Shown here: positions 24,173 through 36,631 of the stretch, in pieces | How positions within the stretch are numbered: position 1 is the first letter of the stretch | Layout: each line of letters begins with the position of its first letter | Source: Sipunculus nudus | Taxonomy: Eukaryota; Annelida; Sipuncula; Golfingiida; Sipunculidae | DNA: 64,000 nucleotides | NCBI GenBank assembly: GCA_026874595.1 | Contig: CM049312.1 | Span: 57,617,429 to 57,681,428, forward strand | Direction: 5' to 3' | The notes under the pieces: generated by a model | The model's database searches: none | Told to the model about the DNA's origin: nothing | Seen by the model: the letters and a program-made list of their open reading frames with translations, nothing else | Translations under genes and position numbers: made by a program

Positions 24173-24985
24173 AAAAGAAACCACATTTTCTCGTGAAGGA
24201 TGTTTGCCATATAAAGATTAAATGGGCTGTTCCCTTCTCAACTTTAAATCCAAGGCAAAAAGCTTGTGAACTTACCATATTTGAAATGCACAGACTACAG
24301 AATCAGATAAACTTTTCCATGAAAACAAACCCCCTTTTGTCACAACCACATGAAATTTTACTGATCCTTTGGTTTAATACACAATCAGCACTTCATAAAC
24401 ACCAACAAGCTATGTCACCTGATCTGTTGCTACAATCAGCACATATAATAGCCCTTTCAGAAACATGGTTCAAACCATCGTTACAAATACCCAGAATATC
24501 TGCATCAACTCAAAACAGTTGACAGCATGCTGACAGAGATGGCGTGGCTTTGCTTGTCAGAAGTAACATAACCCTAACAGAAATAAAACTGTCCCCTTCA
24601 ATGCCAAGCATTGAATCTGTGGCTGCTTCTATCCTCTTTAATCAGAAAAAAATCAGATTGTACTGATCTAAAGAAATCCAAATGTCAGCAGCAACATATT
24701 TGCCACTTACATATTTGAAATATTGCAAAACCTTGATCCATCACTGCCAAATGTATTTGAAGGGGGCTTCAACATATTTTTATTACAAACAAAAGGAAAT
24801 TACCCTTTATGCAATATTTTCATTAGAAACAAATTTATGCAACAAGTGAATCAACCAACACACCATCAAAACTCATTTCTAGATCATGTGTGGACAAACG
24901 ACAGTATACCAGCCTGCAAAATATTAACACTCGCAACATACTAAAGTGACCATCTGCAGGTTACTGTGATGTCCTCCAAGAAGAT
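24160..24985 (+). pseudogene. Decayed LINE endonuclease domain
   Basis: Across three shifted frames the sequence reads FNTQSALHKHQQ...LLQSAHIIALSETWF, DGVALLVRSNITLTEI, KIRLY, LPNVFEGGFNIFLLQ, then QPTHHQNSFLDHVWTND and SDHLQVTVM after an in-frame stop. These match, in order, the APE-type endonuclease of CR1/Jockey-like LINEs (SETW, GGDFN as GGFN, LDHVxTN, SDH). The catalytic Asp of GGDFN is lost, and there are at least two frameshifts and two stops. The reverse transcriptase is absent. Confidence 0.75.
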
Positions 24986-24989
24986 AAAT

Positions 24990-25835
24990 GAAGCAATTTA
25001 AAGAGAAAATACGTATACAGCTGAAACATATGTTACTTTTCAACAAATGTATCATAAATCCTGTATTATTCCTACCCTCCCACTGCAAACAAAGCTACTT
25101 AAAAGAAACCTTGTCTGATCTTCATGTCATTACACAGCATCTTGAAGCTCTACACTTTTTGCGTTAAAATGGTAATACAGTGAAAGCTTTTTAATGACAC
25201 AACTCCTATTAATTGCTAAAAGTTGTTGTCATACACAGGTGGTCTTATTTAACCTTTTTTATTGCTGAGAGTTTATTCAACGCTCATCTTTTAAGGCAGT
25301 TGATCTTATTAGATATAGGTCGGTTTAAGACAAGTATACACCCATTCACCCTGCGGGGTCCTGTGAGGGTCATCGTCCGATTACATCAAGTTGGCCATAT
25401 ATTTTCCACCGGTTTTGTAAACTTTACAATCTACACACACAAAGGAGTAACACAACACAAGTAATGATGAATCTATTTGTTTTATTTGTTGAGCTTTCTC
25501 ATTATACTCCATTCAGAATGCGTCATTAAACATGTTTCTTACCTTTCTAAATGCACATTGATCGAACTAACGAGTTTTTAAGTGTTTCTATATGTAACGG
25601 GTCTGTACTACGTGACCGAAGACACACAAGAGTTTAAGGTTGGAACTTAATGATATCATTTGTGGTTGGCTCGATTCCAGGAATGTTATTATATAAAAAT
25701 GCCAAGAGATTACAAAACCACCATATAAACTTATCACATGCGCTCTGTTCGTGCCAGGTATGAGCAATAGCTCAATGAAGGAAGAGTGCTAAAAGGAAAC
25801 GCATTATTTAGTGGGAACAAAGTGATCACGTGATT
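24990..25835. other. Unassigned stretch
   Basis: No gene or recurring repeat recognised between the LINE relic and the 218-bp duplication. Confidence 0.45.
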
Positions 25836-25840
25836 GATAT

Positions 25841-26282
25841 CAATTTCTTCCTGGTACAAGTGTATCACGTGACAACATCACCTGATGTGTTTTTCAGTGG
25901 TTTTTAAAATGTTGGTCTTGCGACACCTTTTCAAAAGGCTGACTATGATATATTGGTCGTCGTATGTAAATGTGATTTAACATTCGGCAGCAAATGTAAT
26001 GTTAGTGAACGATGCACACATTAGCTCAGAATAAATCCAGTTTACCAGAACCAAATGTGAATATCTTCCTGGTACAAGTGTATCACGTGACATCATCACC
26101 TGATGTGTTTTTCAGTGGTTTTTAAAAATGTTGGTCTTACCACACCTTTTCAAAAGGATGACTATGGTGTTTTTGACGTCGTAGGTAAATTTGTTTTCAA
26201 ATTCGGCAGCAAATGTAATGTTAGTGAACGATGCATACATTAGCTCAGAATAGATCCAGTTTACCAGTACCAAATGTGAATA
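25841..26282. repeat. 218-bp tandem duplication, two units
   Basis: CTGGTACAAGTGTATCACGT starts at 25851 and again at 26069. The units share CATCACCTGATGTGTTTTTC and AGCAAATGTAATGTTAGTGA. Each unit carries one TCACGTGA site, and a third lies just upstream at 25826-25833. Confidence 0.93.
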
Positions 26283-26289
26283 AAATAGT

Positions 26290-27400
26290 CTTACAGCTTT
26301 TTCAGTTGTCTCTCTTAATTACTCAAAGTAAAAGGAGTGTTGTATTTTTAAAGTCATTTTTAAATGATAAAATGTAATATTCATTATTATATTTTAATAC
26401 AATTTGATAAAATAAAAAAACAAGTTTTGGATGAATTTGGGGAGGATAATACTTGTATTGTTCAATGAAAGGTTCATTGCGGTCTCTTTGGAAAATTTCA
26501 TGTTAAATGGGTCATTGGCTTTGTTGAATGAGTCCATGATATAAATACATGCACTGAAATTGTATGGTACACCCACATCCTGTTAAAATCCAAAGATGGG
26601 CCCATTTTACCTTGTGCACATATAATGTGCTATCTGAAAGAAGACTGAAAATATGGACTTTTATTTGTTAATATTGGTAACAATTTAAAATATTCTGTCC
26701 CTCAGTGGATTTATAAATTTGCAATAGCAGCTTGGGTCCAAAGACCTGAAACTTTATGTTAATTCAGAAGTATCCATTGAATCCTTATTTATCACTATTT
26801 CCTTTACATCTACATCAAAACAGACGGTGGTCCTACTGGCCTTTTGTCCTTGAACTCCTATGTTTTCACGCCTTGGATATGTACCTTGTTGGTCTTGAGC
26901 TGTCGGGATTAATGCAAAGTGTGTCCTAAGGGAGGTTGGTCATATTCCTAATATCTCCATAAATCCACAGATATCCCAAAGTATTCTTCGGAGAGGCTAT
27001 CGTAGCGCCGCCCGTCAGTTACTTCGATTATGTATCAAAGTAGAAAGCAATTTATTCCTCTGAATCAGGGTTTAAGGCCCTCCGTATCTTGACATTTTCT
27101 GGAACTCAAAGAGTCCGATATTATATATTGTTTATTTGTTCCTATAGCACCAACAAACACTATATGAATTCCATCAATAAAATATATGCCAAGAAAGGGA
27201 CAAGTAGGGATTGAAATAAGCTTGTGCACGTTATTTGTTACTTATAAATCAGTGAATAATTTATTCAAATTATCTTTAGGCATGTTACACTTTTGCCAGT
27301 ATTCATTTTAATAAAGCACCATCTGTTGTATTTTGGAAGAGATTTAACTGGTCTTCATGAGCAGAATAATGAACGGGTAGGAGAAGCTATTGTTACCTAA
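26290..27400. other. Unassigned AT-rich stretch
   Basis: No gene or repeat recognised. Confidence 0.4.
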
Positions 27401-27710
27401 GGGGGGGGGGGGGGTACAGTTGGGGGGTGAAACGCTCGACACTCTTCCCTGGAGGTTTAGAGGCGTGTCTGAGAGAGGATTATGGTGGGCATTCCAAGAT
27501 CGGTGAGTTTCTCCTGGTATCCCGATTTCCTCCACCTCTAGACACAAGCCTTTGGCGAGAAGGTGTCTACCCAGTACGACGCATCTCGATAGGACGGCTG
27601 ATTTCACTGCTCGCTACGACGCAGCTCGGTGAGACGCGTCGCCCAGTCCATTCAGACGTATCCCGGCGAGACTTAACCCGAGCGAGGCGTGTATGGCATG
27701 TTTAGTCGGA
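27401..27710. other. GC-rich island after a G run, unidentified
   Basis: A run of 14 G is followed by about 280 bp distinctly richer in GC and CpG (ACGACGCATCTCG, ACGACGCAGCTCGGTGAGAC). It contains GTTTCTCCTGGTATCCCGAT, which may be a decayed interspersed-repeat motif. An ORF at 27427-27705 (MKRSTLFPGGLEACLRED...) has no recognised domain. I cannot tell a repeat from a small exon. Confidence 0.35.
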
Positions 27711-28254
27711 CGATAATAGAGGTTCAATTCAATAGTAAAAACGTTTGTAAAACTATAATATTTGGTCTTTACAAGGTGTAGATTTATGAAATGAACATGA
27801 CCAAAAGGAAAACTGTCTGAATACCGATGTTTTCATATGAGTATTTCAAAAGCTTCTGATAGACATGCATCATGGACGTGCTGCTTCAAACAAACCTGCG
27901 CGGTCTACCTCTCTGTGTTCACGTTTCGGGGTATATTTCAAGTTTTATAAATGGATCCCATGTGACTCCCATCAAAATCCCTAATACAATAATAAACAGA
28001 GATTCTATAGTTTAACATTTATGTGTGTTATTAACTGTTTTTTTTTTTTTTTGGTTTTTTTTTTTTTGTTTTTTTTTTTTTTTTTTTTTTGCATACATAT
28101 GCTGATTTATCTCCTTATCTGAAGAAAAAACGTGAAAAAACACGCGTGTACAAATTTTAATTTATATACACTATAAAACCTTACCTATTTACCAATATAC
28201 AACTAATTTATTTATTTTTACTAATAAATTATAAAATAATCAAATGCCATGATC

Positions 28255-28340
28255 AATGGTTGGCTTTTTGATAAACTGTTGACAGTTCAGCAGTTATCAC
28301 ATTTATTCAATTAGATCTATTTTTTTTCATTATGCATTAT

Positions 28341-28390
<50 letters not shown>

Positions 28391-28520
28391 TATATATTTT
28401 ATATTTTATCAAATGTAAAGAGTTGCAGTATAACAACGTCCCCAGTCCATAGGTGCAAGGACCTGGTGGTGAGTTTGTTTGTGTGTGGGGGGGGGGGGGG
28501 GGGTCTGGTGGAATGTTGAG
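28255..28520 (+). repeat. 'GATAAACTGTTGACAGTTC' repeat, copy 1
   Basis: GGCTTTTTGATAAACTGTTG, the word ACGTCCCCAGTCCATAGGTG and a 17-G run match 47385-47570. A (TA)n tract (28343-28390) has expanded inside this copy. It lies upstream of a 'TTGAATAAAAGCT' copy in both places, so the two may be parts of one longer element. Confidence 0.75.
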
Positions 28521-28600
28521 AGTTACAACAGGATATTTACTTAATTCAACAATGCTTACAGGATAAAAAAAACAGTTCGTTCCCAATTACTGATTATTTA

Positions 28601-28633
28601 ACAAGGGACCCATGGGTCACGGCGCTCAGCTGA
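28601..28633 (+). repeat. Core motif GGGACCCATGGGTCAC+GGCGCTCAGCTGA, short copy
   Basis: 33 bp identical to 46693-46725. It includes the palindrome GACCCATGGGTC. Flanks are unrelated to those of the other short copy. Confidence 0.9.
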
Positions 28634-28639
28634 AGTTTG

Positions 28640-29560
28640 ACATTTTTGCAAATGCAAAATATGCAAAATATTCTATCGTAATGTTTTTCATATAAGTAAG
28701 CATTTGAGATGCGAGGAGGAAAGGAGCCCTCCTATTTGGTTAAAGTAAAGTTCTTAATATAGAAAAGACTGTCATAAATAAAAACAGTAAAAGTTTTGAG
28801 ATACTGTGATGTATTACACAGATACTGTGAAAAATTTACAGATGGACAGGCAAGTGGACAGAATGTACTAATACCTTTATTTCACTTTCAAGGGAATAAT
28901 GCATTTAAGTTTATATAAAAGCCTACTGTTTAAGCATATCAACTTTCTCCATTAATAGTTTTTATCAGATAATTTTTTTTATTTACTTAGTTTTAGAAAT
29001 TTGTAAAAAAATCTGAAAAGATAAGTAAAAATATCAGAATTCTTAATTGTAATCATTATCAATCCAGAGTGTAGCTCATATCGGGTCATATTATGCATAC
29101 ACATATATTCTATAATTTTTTATTCACAAGTGTTATTTAAAAGAAAATAATGCCACAACGTGGCATCTTCAAGATTATTCCTTGAATCACTATTAAAAAG
29201 TTTGGCACATTGGAGTTTTCAGTACATTTAATTTTATTCACCGAAATAAAAGATTCTGTAAATTTGAAAAAATAAATCTTTTCAAATAAAGTATACTCAC
29301 TGTTGGTTGAATGAGGATTTATTACATGAATTAATGGTCAATTTCACCCGTGGTGAAGTTTTTACTCTTCTGAAGTAAGGAATAACCTTTCTGCTGAACA
29401 TCCACACTTTCATTGCATTACACCACTTTGTGGACGCAATTATATATGCACTTTAATCATTGTAACCCTGGTGGTACAATACAAAATATAAAATGTAGCA
29501 TAGACTAGAATAAGAATGAATCAAATACAGAAAATTATGACATTCATCTAGTTTATGCAC
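28640..29560. other. Unassigned AT-rich stretch
   Basis: No gene or recurring repeat recognised. Ends at a 15-G run (29566-29580). Confidence 0.4.
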
Positions 29561-29565
29561 CATCT

Positions 29566-30325
29566 GGGGGGGGGGGGGGGTACAGGGCAGAGGGGAAGCC
29601 TGCTAGTAATTGCCAAATGGAGCCAAGGCAGGCTGCCTGGAGTGGGTTACATAACACAAGTTAAGGCTGTACTACTAGGTGGGCTAGATGTAAACAACAC
29701 TTGACATGGTGTATGAAAACTTGAATAAAAGGTACTCTTTTCAATCAATTCCTTTGAATTTTAAAAGATTAAATCCCTATGTATATATGATGTGAAAATT
29801 AAATCAACATTGCTTACAGGGGAAAAAATTGATTTTTTATTTATGCTAATATTGCAAAATTCAAATCTAATTTTGGGTTAACTATTAAATCTTGATTAAA
29901 TAAAGTTGTATCCCTGAAAGAAAAAGTCTCCATCTTCAGCATTTCTCATGTTAAGTGAGTAAATATATTTTCTGATTTTTTAAAAATTGCATTATATTTG
30001 GGCCCATAACTTCAAAACAATAGAAAATATCGCCTAATTTTTTGTATGTTTATAGAAAATGTATGGAAGAATATGAATACTAAATATAACCAAAACCAGA
30101 TCGGTGGTTTTGATATTAGGCAGCCTTGAAGTGTAACAATGGCTTTTTTTGGAAATGGAGGTTTTTCCTTAATATCTCGAAGGAACGAAGTCCTAGTGAC
30201 CCAATTTTTGGTATGGTAGGAGATTTTGGGGACATCTAACTGTATGCAAAATTTTATACGGACTGTCGACGGACAAAGGACCACTACTATAGCTCAGATG
30301 ACTTATAGTCAGCTGGGCTAAAAAA
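29566..30325 (+). repeat. Long 'TTGAATAAAAGCT' repeat family, copy 3, with terminal hairpin
   Basis: Runs from a G run, through GAAAACTTGAATAAAAGGTA, TGATGTGAAAATTAAATC, CTCGAAGGAACGAAGTCC and GGTAGGAGATTTTGGGGACA, to GACGGACAAAGGACCACTAC. It ends in the hairpin TAGCTCAG-ATGACT-tat-AGTCAG-CTGGGCTA (30290-30320). Frames in it are remnants, not genes. Confidence 0.85.
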
Positions 30326-30674
30326 TGGACTGACAGACTAGTAGACAAACAAAGTTGAACACTTTATCTCCCATTCTGCTGAGGCAGAAAAATAATGAAC
30401 AAATGATAATATTAGATCATATTTTTTTCATAACATCAATTTTTTTCAAGTTTATAATTTTTATTCATACCCAATATAACACATATATCTGAATATAAAT
30501 GTTGATTCAAAATTCTAAATTGCATCATCATATATCTCAATTTTTTTAAGGTAAGACCACATTATGCATGCAAATGTATTAAGTTTTTTACCACAAAAAT
30601 ATCTTTTAATTTGTAAAACAATAAATATCTGGAAATAATACTTGATTTAGAATTAACAATTTTGAATTGTGCCT

Positions 30675-31345
30675 TTATTTAAACATAATTTGAAATGTTT
30701 TGTATTTTGGAGTGGAAACAGCATTGCAATTAAGGAAATACAGTGCAAAAAAAATAAAAATTACTGCAAAACTCTTGATGGGGAGATATAAGAATAACTG
30801 TACACCTGTCACAGCAGAAGATCTCCCAAAGTGACCTGTTACAAATGAGGTACCCTGGCATGAGTGACCTCCTGTGACCAGAAGTTGCCTGCCTGCAGCT
30901 TGACAATGCAAGTGCTTATAATAGAGCATAAAAAATCAGTAACTAGCCTGATTTTTTATATTTTGTTTTTAAAGTTCAGATTTAAACAGATTAAATACTT
31001 ACGTTTACATGCTGTGAAAATTAAATCAGCACTACTTACAGTAAAAAGTGCCAAGGTCAAATTTGGGCAAATTTAAGGCAATGATTTTATTTCACGCTAA
31101 TAACTAAAAAATTACATAATTCAGATCTAATTTTTGGTATACAATTGAATCTTAATTAAACAAAGTTATATACATGAAATAAAGTCTCTAACTTAAAAAA
31201 TTATCATGTTACGTGAATAGATCTTTCCTGATTTTTACAAAATGAATTATGTTCGGGCTTATAACTTCTAGAAAATTACACAATACGGAATTAATCTCTG
31301 GCATGCATATATATTCGTGAGTCGTTTCAATTTTTCATATTTCTT
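30675..31345 (+). repeat. Long 'TTGAATAAAAGCT' repeat family, copy 4
   Basis: Carries a left segment (TTTTGTATTTTGGAGTGGAA through GCCTGCAGCTTGACAATGCA) shared, in inverted form, with 38455-39060, then the GTGAAAATTAAATCAGCACT and GTTCGGGCTTATAACTTCTA core. The 3' terminal hairpin part is missing. It serves as an empty-site reference for the SINE at 38.65 kb. Confidence 0.85.
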
Positions 31346-31455
31346 TTTTTTTTTTTTTTATTTATAAGCAATCAGATTATTTTATTTATCCATAGATTAT
31401 ATCATTCAATTTCATTAGTTCAGGATATAAACGAACAGTTGTGTGATTTTCTCCG

Positions 31456-31668
31456 TTAGGATATAGTATCGGAATATTTCTGTAATGAGAGAGGGAGTCT
31501 TTTCGTTATTACGCTCCGCTGGGCCATGACATCGAGGAACCCAAAAATTGCACTCATCCGTGATGAGGTAGGCCTTCCTGTTAACCTATAGTACACTAAG
31601 TCTGGGTTTGGGTCGACGACCGTGAACAATATCACGGTTCCCCTGCTGATACCGGTGCTTAAACTCAA
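31456..31668 (-). CDS. Possible cadherin-repeat-like exon or relic
   Basis: The minus-strand frame reads STGISRGTVILFTVVDPNPD then LVYYRLTG, FGFLDVMAQRSVITKRLPLS and LQKYSDTIS. It resembles a cadherin ectodomain in outline: GTVI.TV.D.NPD, a V.Y.LTG strand, F.FLD, a .VIT.R.PLS strand and then a Tyr-x-x-T-I-S segment. An acceptor-like ATCAGCAG lies before the GTV segment, but no convincing donor was found. One partial repeat with weak conservation is not enough to name a gene. It could be chance. Confidence 0.25.
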   Translation of the reverse strand: MSLSTGISRGTVILFTVVDPNPDLVYYRLTGRPTSSRMSAIFGFLDVMAQRSVITKRLPLSLQKYSDTIS

Positions 31669-31699
31669 GGTTTGTACTCCGCTGAGTCTTTTGTGAAGA

Positions 31700-32830
31700 A
31701 AACATTTAGAAGATAATATAATGTGCCCATGTAGCCTTTGACATTAACATGTTGAAAACGACTGACATTTGATATCTAAGTTGGACTAATGCTGCATTTC
31801 TGACATGTGGGGATAGGACTAATGAGCTGCCTTGGCGGAGGTCTGGGCTCTCTGAACACATTTCCAGTTTATGTTTTGAAATTGGTAGTTATAATTATAA
31901 CCTTTTTACTGTAGATTTATGGTTATTTTGAAAGTTATAATCAGCAGTCACTGCCCTGTTTCAATTTAGCAATATACATATTTTATTTTACAAGTTCGAA
32001 TGTCAGGGGCATTTCAACGCAGCCTTTTCAATGTTAATATATATACGAAAAAACTATGTGACTAAGCCAACATATATATACACGTTCCCTATATAAAAAA
32101 AGAATCAAATTTAAAAAAATGGGTCATAATATATTTTTAATAAAATACATTGTTATACACGAGCAATATATGCAAAGTATATCTACAACAAGTATTAAAG
32201 TATTAAACATCAATTAAATACAAATAAACCGTATGCAAATCCATATTACTAAAGACTGATGCGGAACTTTCAGACGGAATGTCAAAATACAAATTATCAC
32301 AGTTATTAAGCACCTCCTGGTATTGAACAAAACTGAAACACGGTAATATATTCTGCATGAATGCATGTAAAATTTGGTATATGTGAAGACGAAACAAATA
32401 TCATGTTACTAAATAAGCACCATGGGTAAATCACAATATAAATTCACTCAAGATATACAAAATATATCTCTTTCTCTCGTTCATACATATCTTATTGGTC
32501 CCAGAGGAACTTAAGTACTCACGTTGGCGCTTTTTTTTTAATATCTATGTGATACAGCTTGAGAAAATTAAACGTCAGCAGCTTGTGAGAGCACGGTAAA
32601 CAGCTGCAGTCAGAGATAAGAGTCACCTGAACCAACAAGCTGGTACATATATCATGCGGTTTAATGAGTTCCATTTGGTTAATTGGAACTTAATCATGTA
32701 TATCATATCAAAGTTAAATATTGCATGTGTTGCGCAAATGTGACAAGTTGGGTAATCTTAATATGCGCTCTACCTGGCGAAAGAGGAAGTTTAAAAGATA
32801 AATTGATACAAACAATGTACGACCCACATA
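31700..32830. other. Unassigned AT-rich stretch
   Basis: No gene or recurring repeat recognised. Confidence 0.4.
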
Positions 32831-32835
32831 TCCCC

Positions 32836-32850
32836 GAGAGAGTGAGAGTG

Positions 32851-32901
<51 letters not shown>
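32836..32901. repeat. Compound microsatellite (TG)n(AG)n
   Basis: GTGTGTG followed by AGAGAG; the His-Thr and Arg-Glu frames across it are artefacts. Confidence 0.97.
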
Positions 32902-32904
32902 ACA

Positions 32905-35900
32905 TGTAATTTCATTCTAGTGCAAATCCTATAATGTTACATCATAATATTGAACGGTATTCTTAAATAATAAATAACCATCGAAATATTTCTGCATAAT
33001 AAATATATAATTAGATATTTCTTTTGCAGATATTCAAAATTCACCGACTTAAGAATTAATTTCAAAACTACCTCTGTGATGTAGGTAAGATCAGCAAAAT
33101 TATTAATATTGAATTAATAAACAGCTGCTTCTGTGGTGAAATTAAATTATCATCAGAATTCAGATAATTTCCAGTTGCTGCTGTGATATAGGTAAGATAC
33201 CAGAAGAATTATAAAAATTAATTTTTCTAGTCATAAGCAGTGAACCGCGTCTGATTGAGCTACGTCTCTGAGGGTGTGCCTGAACAGCATAGATCGTTTC
33301 AAGATGCGTCTCAGAGGAACGGGATCCATTACAAGATGTAAAGGTATTCTGACGCTTCTCTATGGTCAAAGGGTCGAGGTGGCTCTGCTACCGAACGCCG
33401 CCACCTGAGCGATGGAGAGTGCCTCAATTAGTTATTATGACTATATGTACGATCCAGGTAAAATTTACATAGTTTAGTTATAATTAACAAAATCATTTTT
33501 ATTTCAATTATATTATTAATAAATCTTTATTCGAAATTTAAAAAAGGCTATATATATATACTTTATCCTTAAGTGACAACTACACTATGGAGCATCCATA
33601 AAAAAAATAAGTTTTGTTTATAGGAATTTAAAAAAAATGTAAGGAAATTCGTTTTATTCATGAATAATTGTAAACCTCATTATTTTTCCGTATATCATTA
33701 TAAATAGCAATATAATATTCCATATTATGGCTCAGGGTGCCTGAGCCTGTAAAATGCTTTCGTCCCTGCTGACAAATGGTAAACAGCAAATACCCAGCTT
33801 GACTACAAGTGTACTCCTTAAACTCTGTAGGTGGGCGGGTACACACAAAATGACATACAATGATGTACATTCGCTCGCATCAGTTTTACTTGGTAACAAA
33901 AGGAAGCTGACATACATTGAATCAGGGACAAAGAAGGAGTGGGTGTACGTCACACTCTAAAACGTCACATCAGGCTCACTAGTTGGCGAAAAGCCGAGAT
34001 CCGTCAGCAACGTTCATTTATCTTCGAGGGTGGTGGTGGTGATGGGGGGGGGGGGGTGACCTGCATGGGATTGTTATATATATGTGTGGGTGTGTGTACT
34101 TTATATAATTATAATAGTATATATATATATACTAATATATACATATTTTTAAATAAATTTATATTAATATAAAGTCAAGTATTAGGCTTTGATGAAAGGG
34201 TCATACGTTTTTCTTCTAATGTTAATTCCAAGTTTAGATATATAAAATTAATATTTAACTCCGAAATGAAACAACCGTCTATAATTCTATTATTATTATT
34301 TCATTTCCGATATAAATTTTTTTTTCTCTTAATAGCAGGGGAAATGATTACACTGACCAAAAGGGTTAGGGGGACAAATACCCCCATCCCTCTGTAATAA
34401 CTCCCCTGGGATCCGTGGGGTCTTTCGTGGTGGGGCGCCACCGAGCGGTCGGAAAAGAGATCAATAAAAAGGAGCCTTTCATATTAATTATCATGTAAAG
34501 GTAGAGTCTTAATTTAGGCCATTATCAGCCATCTTTAAATATTTATGTCTTCAGTAATACAAGTGTTACCGTTATTACAATAAGATTTGCAAAGATGACC
34601 CCTGGGTAATTTATTTTTCCAGAGATCAACGCAAAAAAAACATGCATTAATGGCCTTATGCAAAAGATATGTTTCGGGATTGCAATGGGAGTGACCATAT
34701 TTAAAGGACCTTGTGGCCAAATAACATTAACTAGTGTTTGGACTGATCATATCGTTATTTATGTGAATGTCTTTTTAAAACAGAGGTTCGTTAGTCTCTT
34801 ATTACAGTCACATGGTGGCGCTGCTCATCGACCAGGTGCGCCTGCACAGCAAATAATACTTGTCATGAAGACGAGACTCGCACGAAGGCTGAATTTTAAT
34901 GTCATCCTACCACATGAAGTTATATGATCGCTCATGAAAATGAGAATACCAAGCATCCCAAAATACAGGCCTTGTAACATGCAGACGTTTCGAATTTCTT
35001 GTTCATCAATTTATTTGATTTCAATTTCTTGAATTAAACAGGGCAATACTGTATTAAAATGTGTCTTCTAACAACCTCTGTGAGTTTTCACCCGTCTTCC
35101 CAGAATATACCAATACACAACAATAAAGATAAAATACCATGTTATATACTGATTGACCTACTGCGATATGCACAAAACTCTACCAATACTTCTGCACAGA
35201 ATGAAGCACCCTGTATGGAAATCGGTATATAATTCTACCAAAATCATAAATCACCTGTCCTGGGGTTGATTTGCGCGGGAGGTTCAACAAAATCTAATCA
35301 GTTCTAGACGCACTCACTACTCCGCTACGTCATGTTTGAAATATATGAACTTCTCTCGATGTCTCATAAATATTCACACAAACAGATTCGCGTAAGGATA
35401 TATTATACCGGCAGCACAAGATCTAGTAGCCGTGAAAACACGATTTAGTAGGCTAGTAAGCACTAGAGTCGTGGCACAAGCATAGGAGGGAACGCACACT
35501 AACAGCCACAAATCCTGTTGCATCAATGCCATAGTAAATAGTCGGTAATCTAAACATTAGGCTACGAGTGATGAATTAACACAAAAGAATACATGTGAGC
35601 TACTTGAAGTAGGCTATTAAAGGCCTGTACATGAGGAAGTACTGACTGAACAACGGAGAATACATGTACTTAATATGTCTTTATACCCATCATTTTATTG
35701 GCGGGGGTCATCCCCAATTTTTTTTTTTTGGGGGGGGGGGGGCGGGGGCGGGATTCGCACATATTTTAAGATTCTTATTTGTTTCAATTATAACATACTA
35801 ATAGGATAAACAATCAGACAAAATTGATCTCTTGAAATAAAATAAAACTCGTTGCTGCCATCTTTAGAGTGTCTACTAAACTAGGTTCGGTCATGCTTTG

Positions 35901-36110
35901 GAACAAGATGCAATATTCAACATGGAGGGTATAAATTATATACCGAAATAAAATTTATTAAAATTAAAATAGTATTAATGTTTTAAACTAGGTTCCCCTT
36001 TTATTCATACATTTATGGTGGCGAGAGATGATAGCATCCAAAGCTTGGCAATCCTAATTAACTGAATAATCCATTCATTTTTCTTCTTTATCGTCTTATT
36101 GTTATAATTA
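32905..36110. other. Long unassigned stretch
   Basis: No gene, RNA or recurring repeat recognised. Contains a G run at 34044-34055, a T run next to a G run at 35718-35742 and several small unsupported frames. Confidence 0.35.
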
Positions 36111-36111
36111 T

Positions 36112-36124
36112 TATCATTATTATG

Positions 36125-36159
<35 letters not shown>

Positions 36160-36184
36160 TAATTTAACCTAACCCCCCCCCCCC
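36112..36184. repeat. (ATT)n microsatellite followed by a C run
   Basis: About 45 bp of ATT repeats and then 12 C shortly after. Confidence 0.95.
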
Positions 36185-36631
36185 TACGTAGGGGAGACTT
36201 ATTGGGGTTGATAAATTTTCTTTTTTCTTCAGTCAGTTTCTGCGACTGATCATCCGTCCGCTTGATCTCAAAACGGCTGGTTTTCCGATACTCACCTTAT
36301 GTCAGAGTACTGGTCAAATTTGTTCCCACTGGCCATTTTCGAGGTTGTAAAGGGGGGCGGATTAAGGGGAGCGGGGTGTTTGCTATTTCAGACCTATTGT
36401 TGGATCATGTCTTAGAATAAACATTGCTAATAAAAATCTATGTGATAAAAGAATATATTCGTCAGGTGCATATTTGTTAACTAGAGGGAAATGCCGCATT
36501 GGACACATTGTTTGTTATAAACCTGCCTAATTAAGAATAATCAATAGTTATAGTCAGAAAATAATAAATTCACTCCGATTAAAATTCTTAATTCAACAAT
36601 AAAGTCTTGAACTGAAGAAAATTAATCTTAC

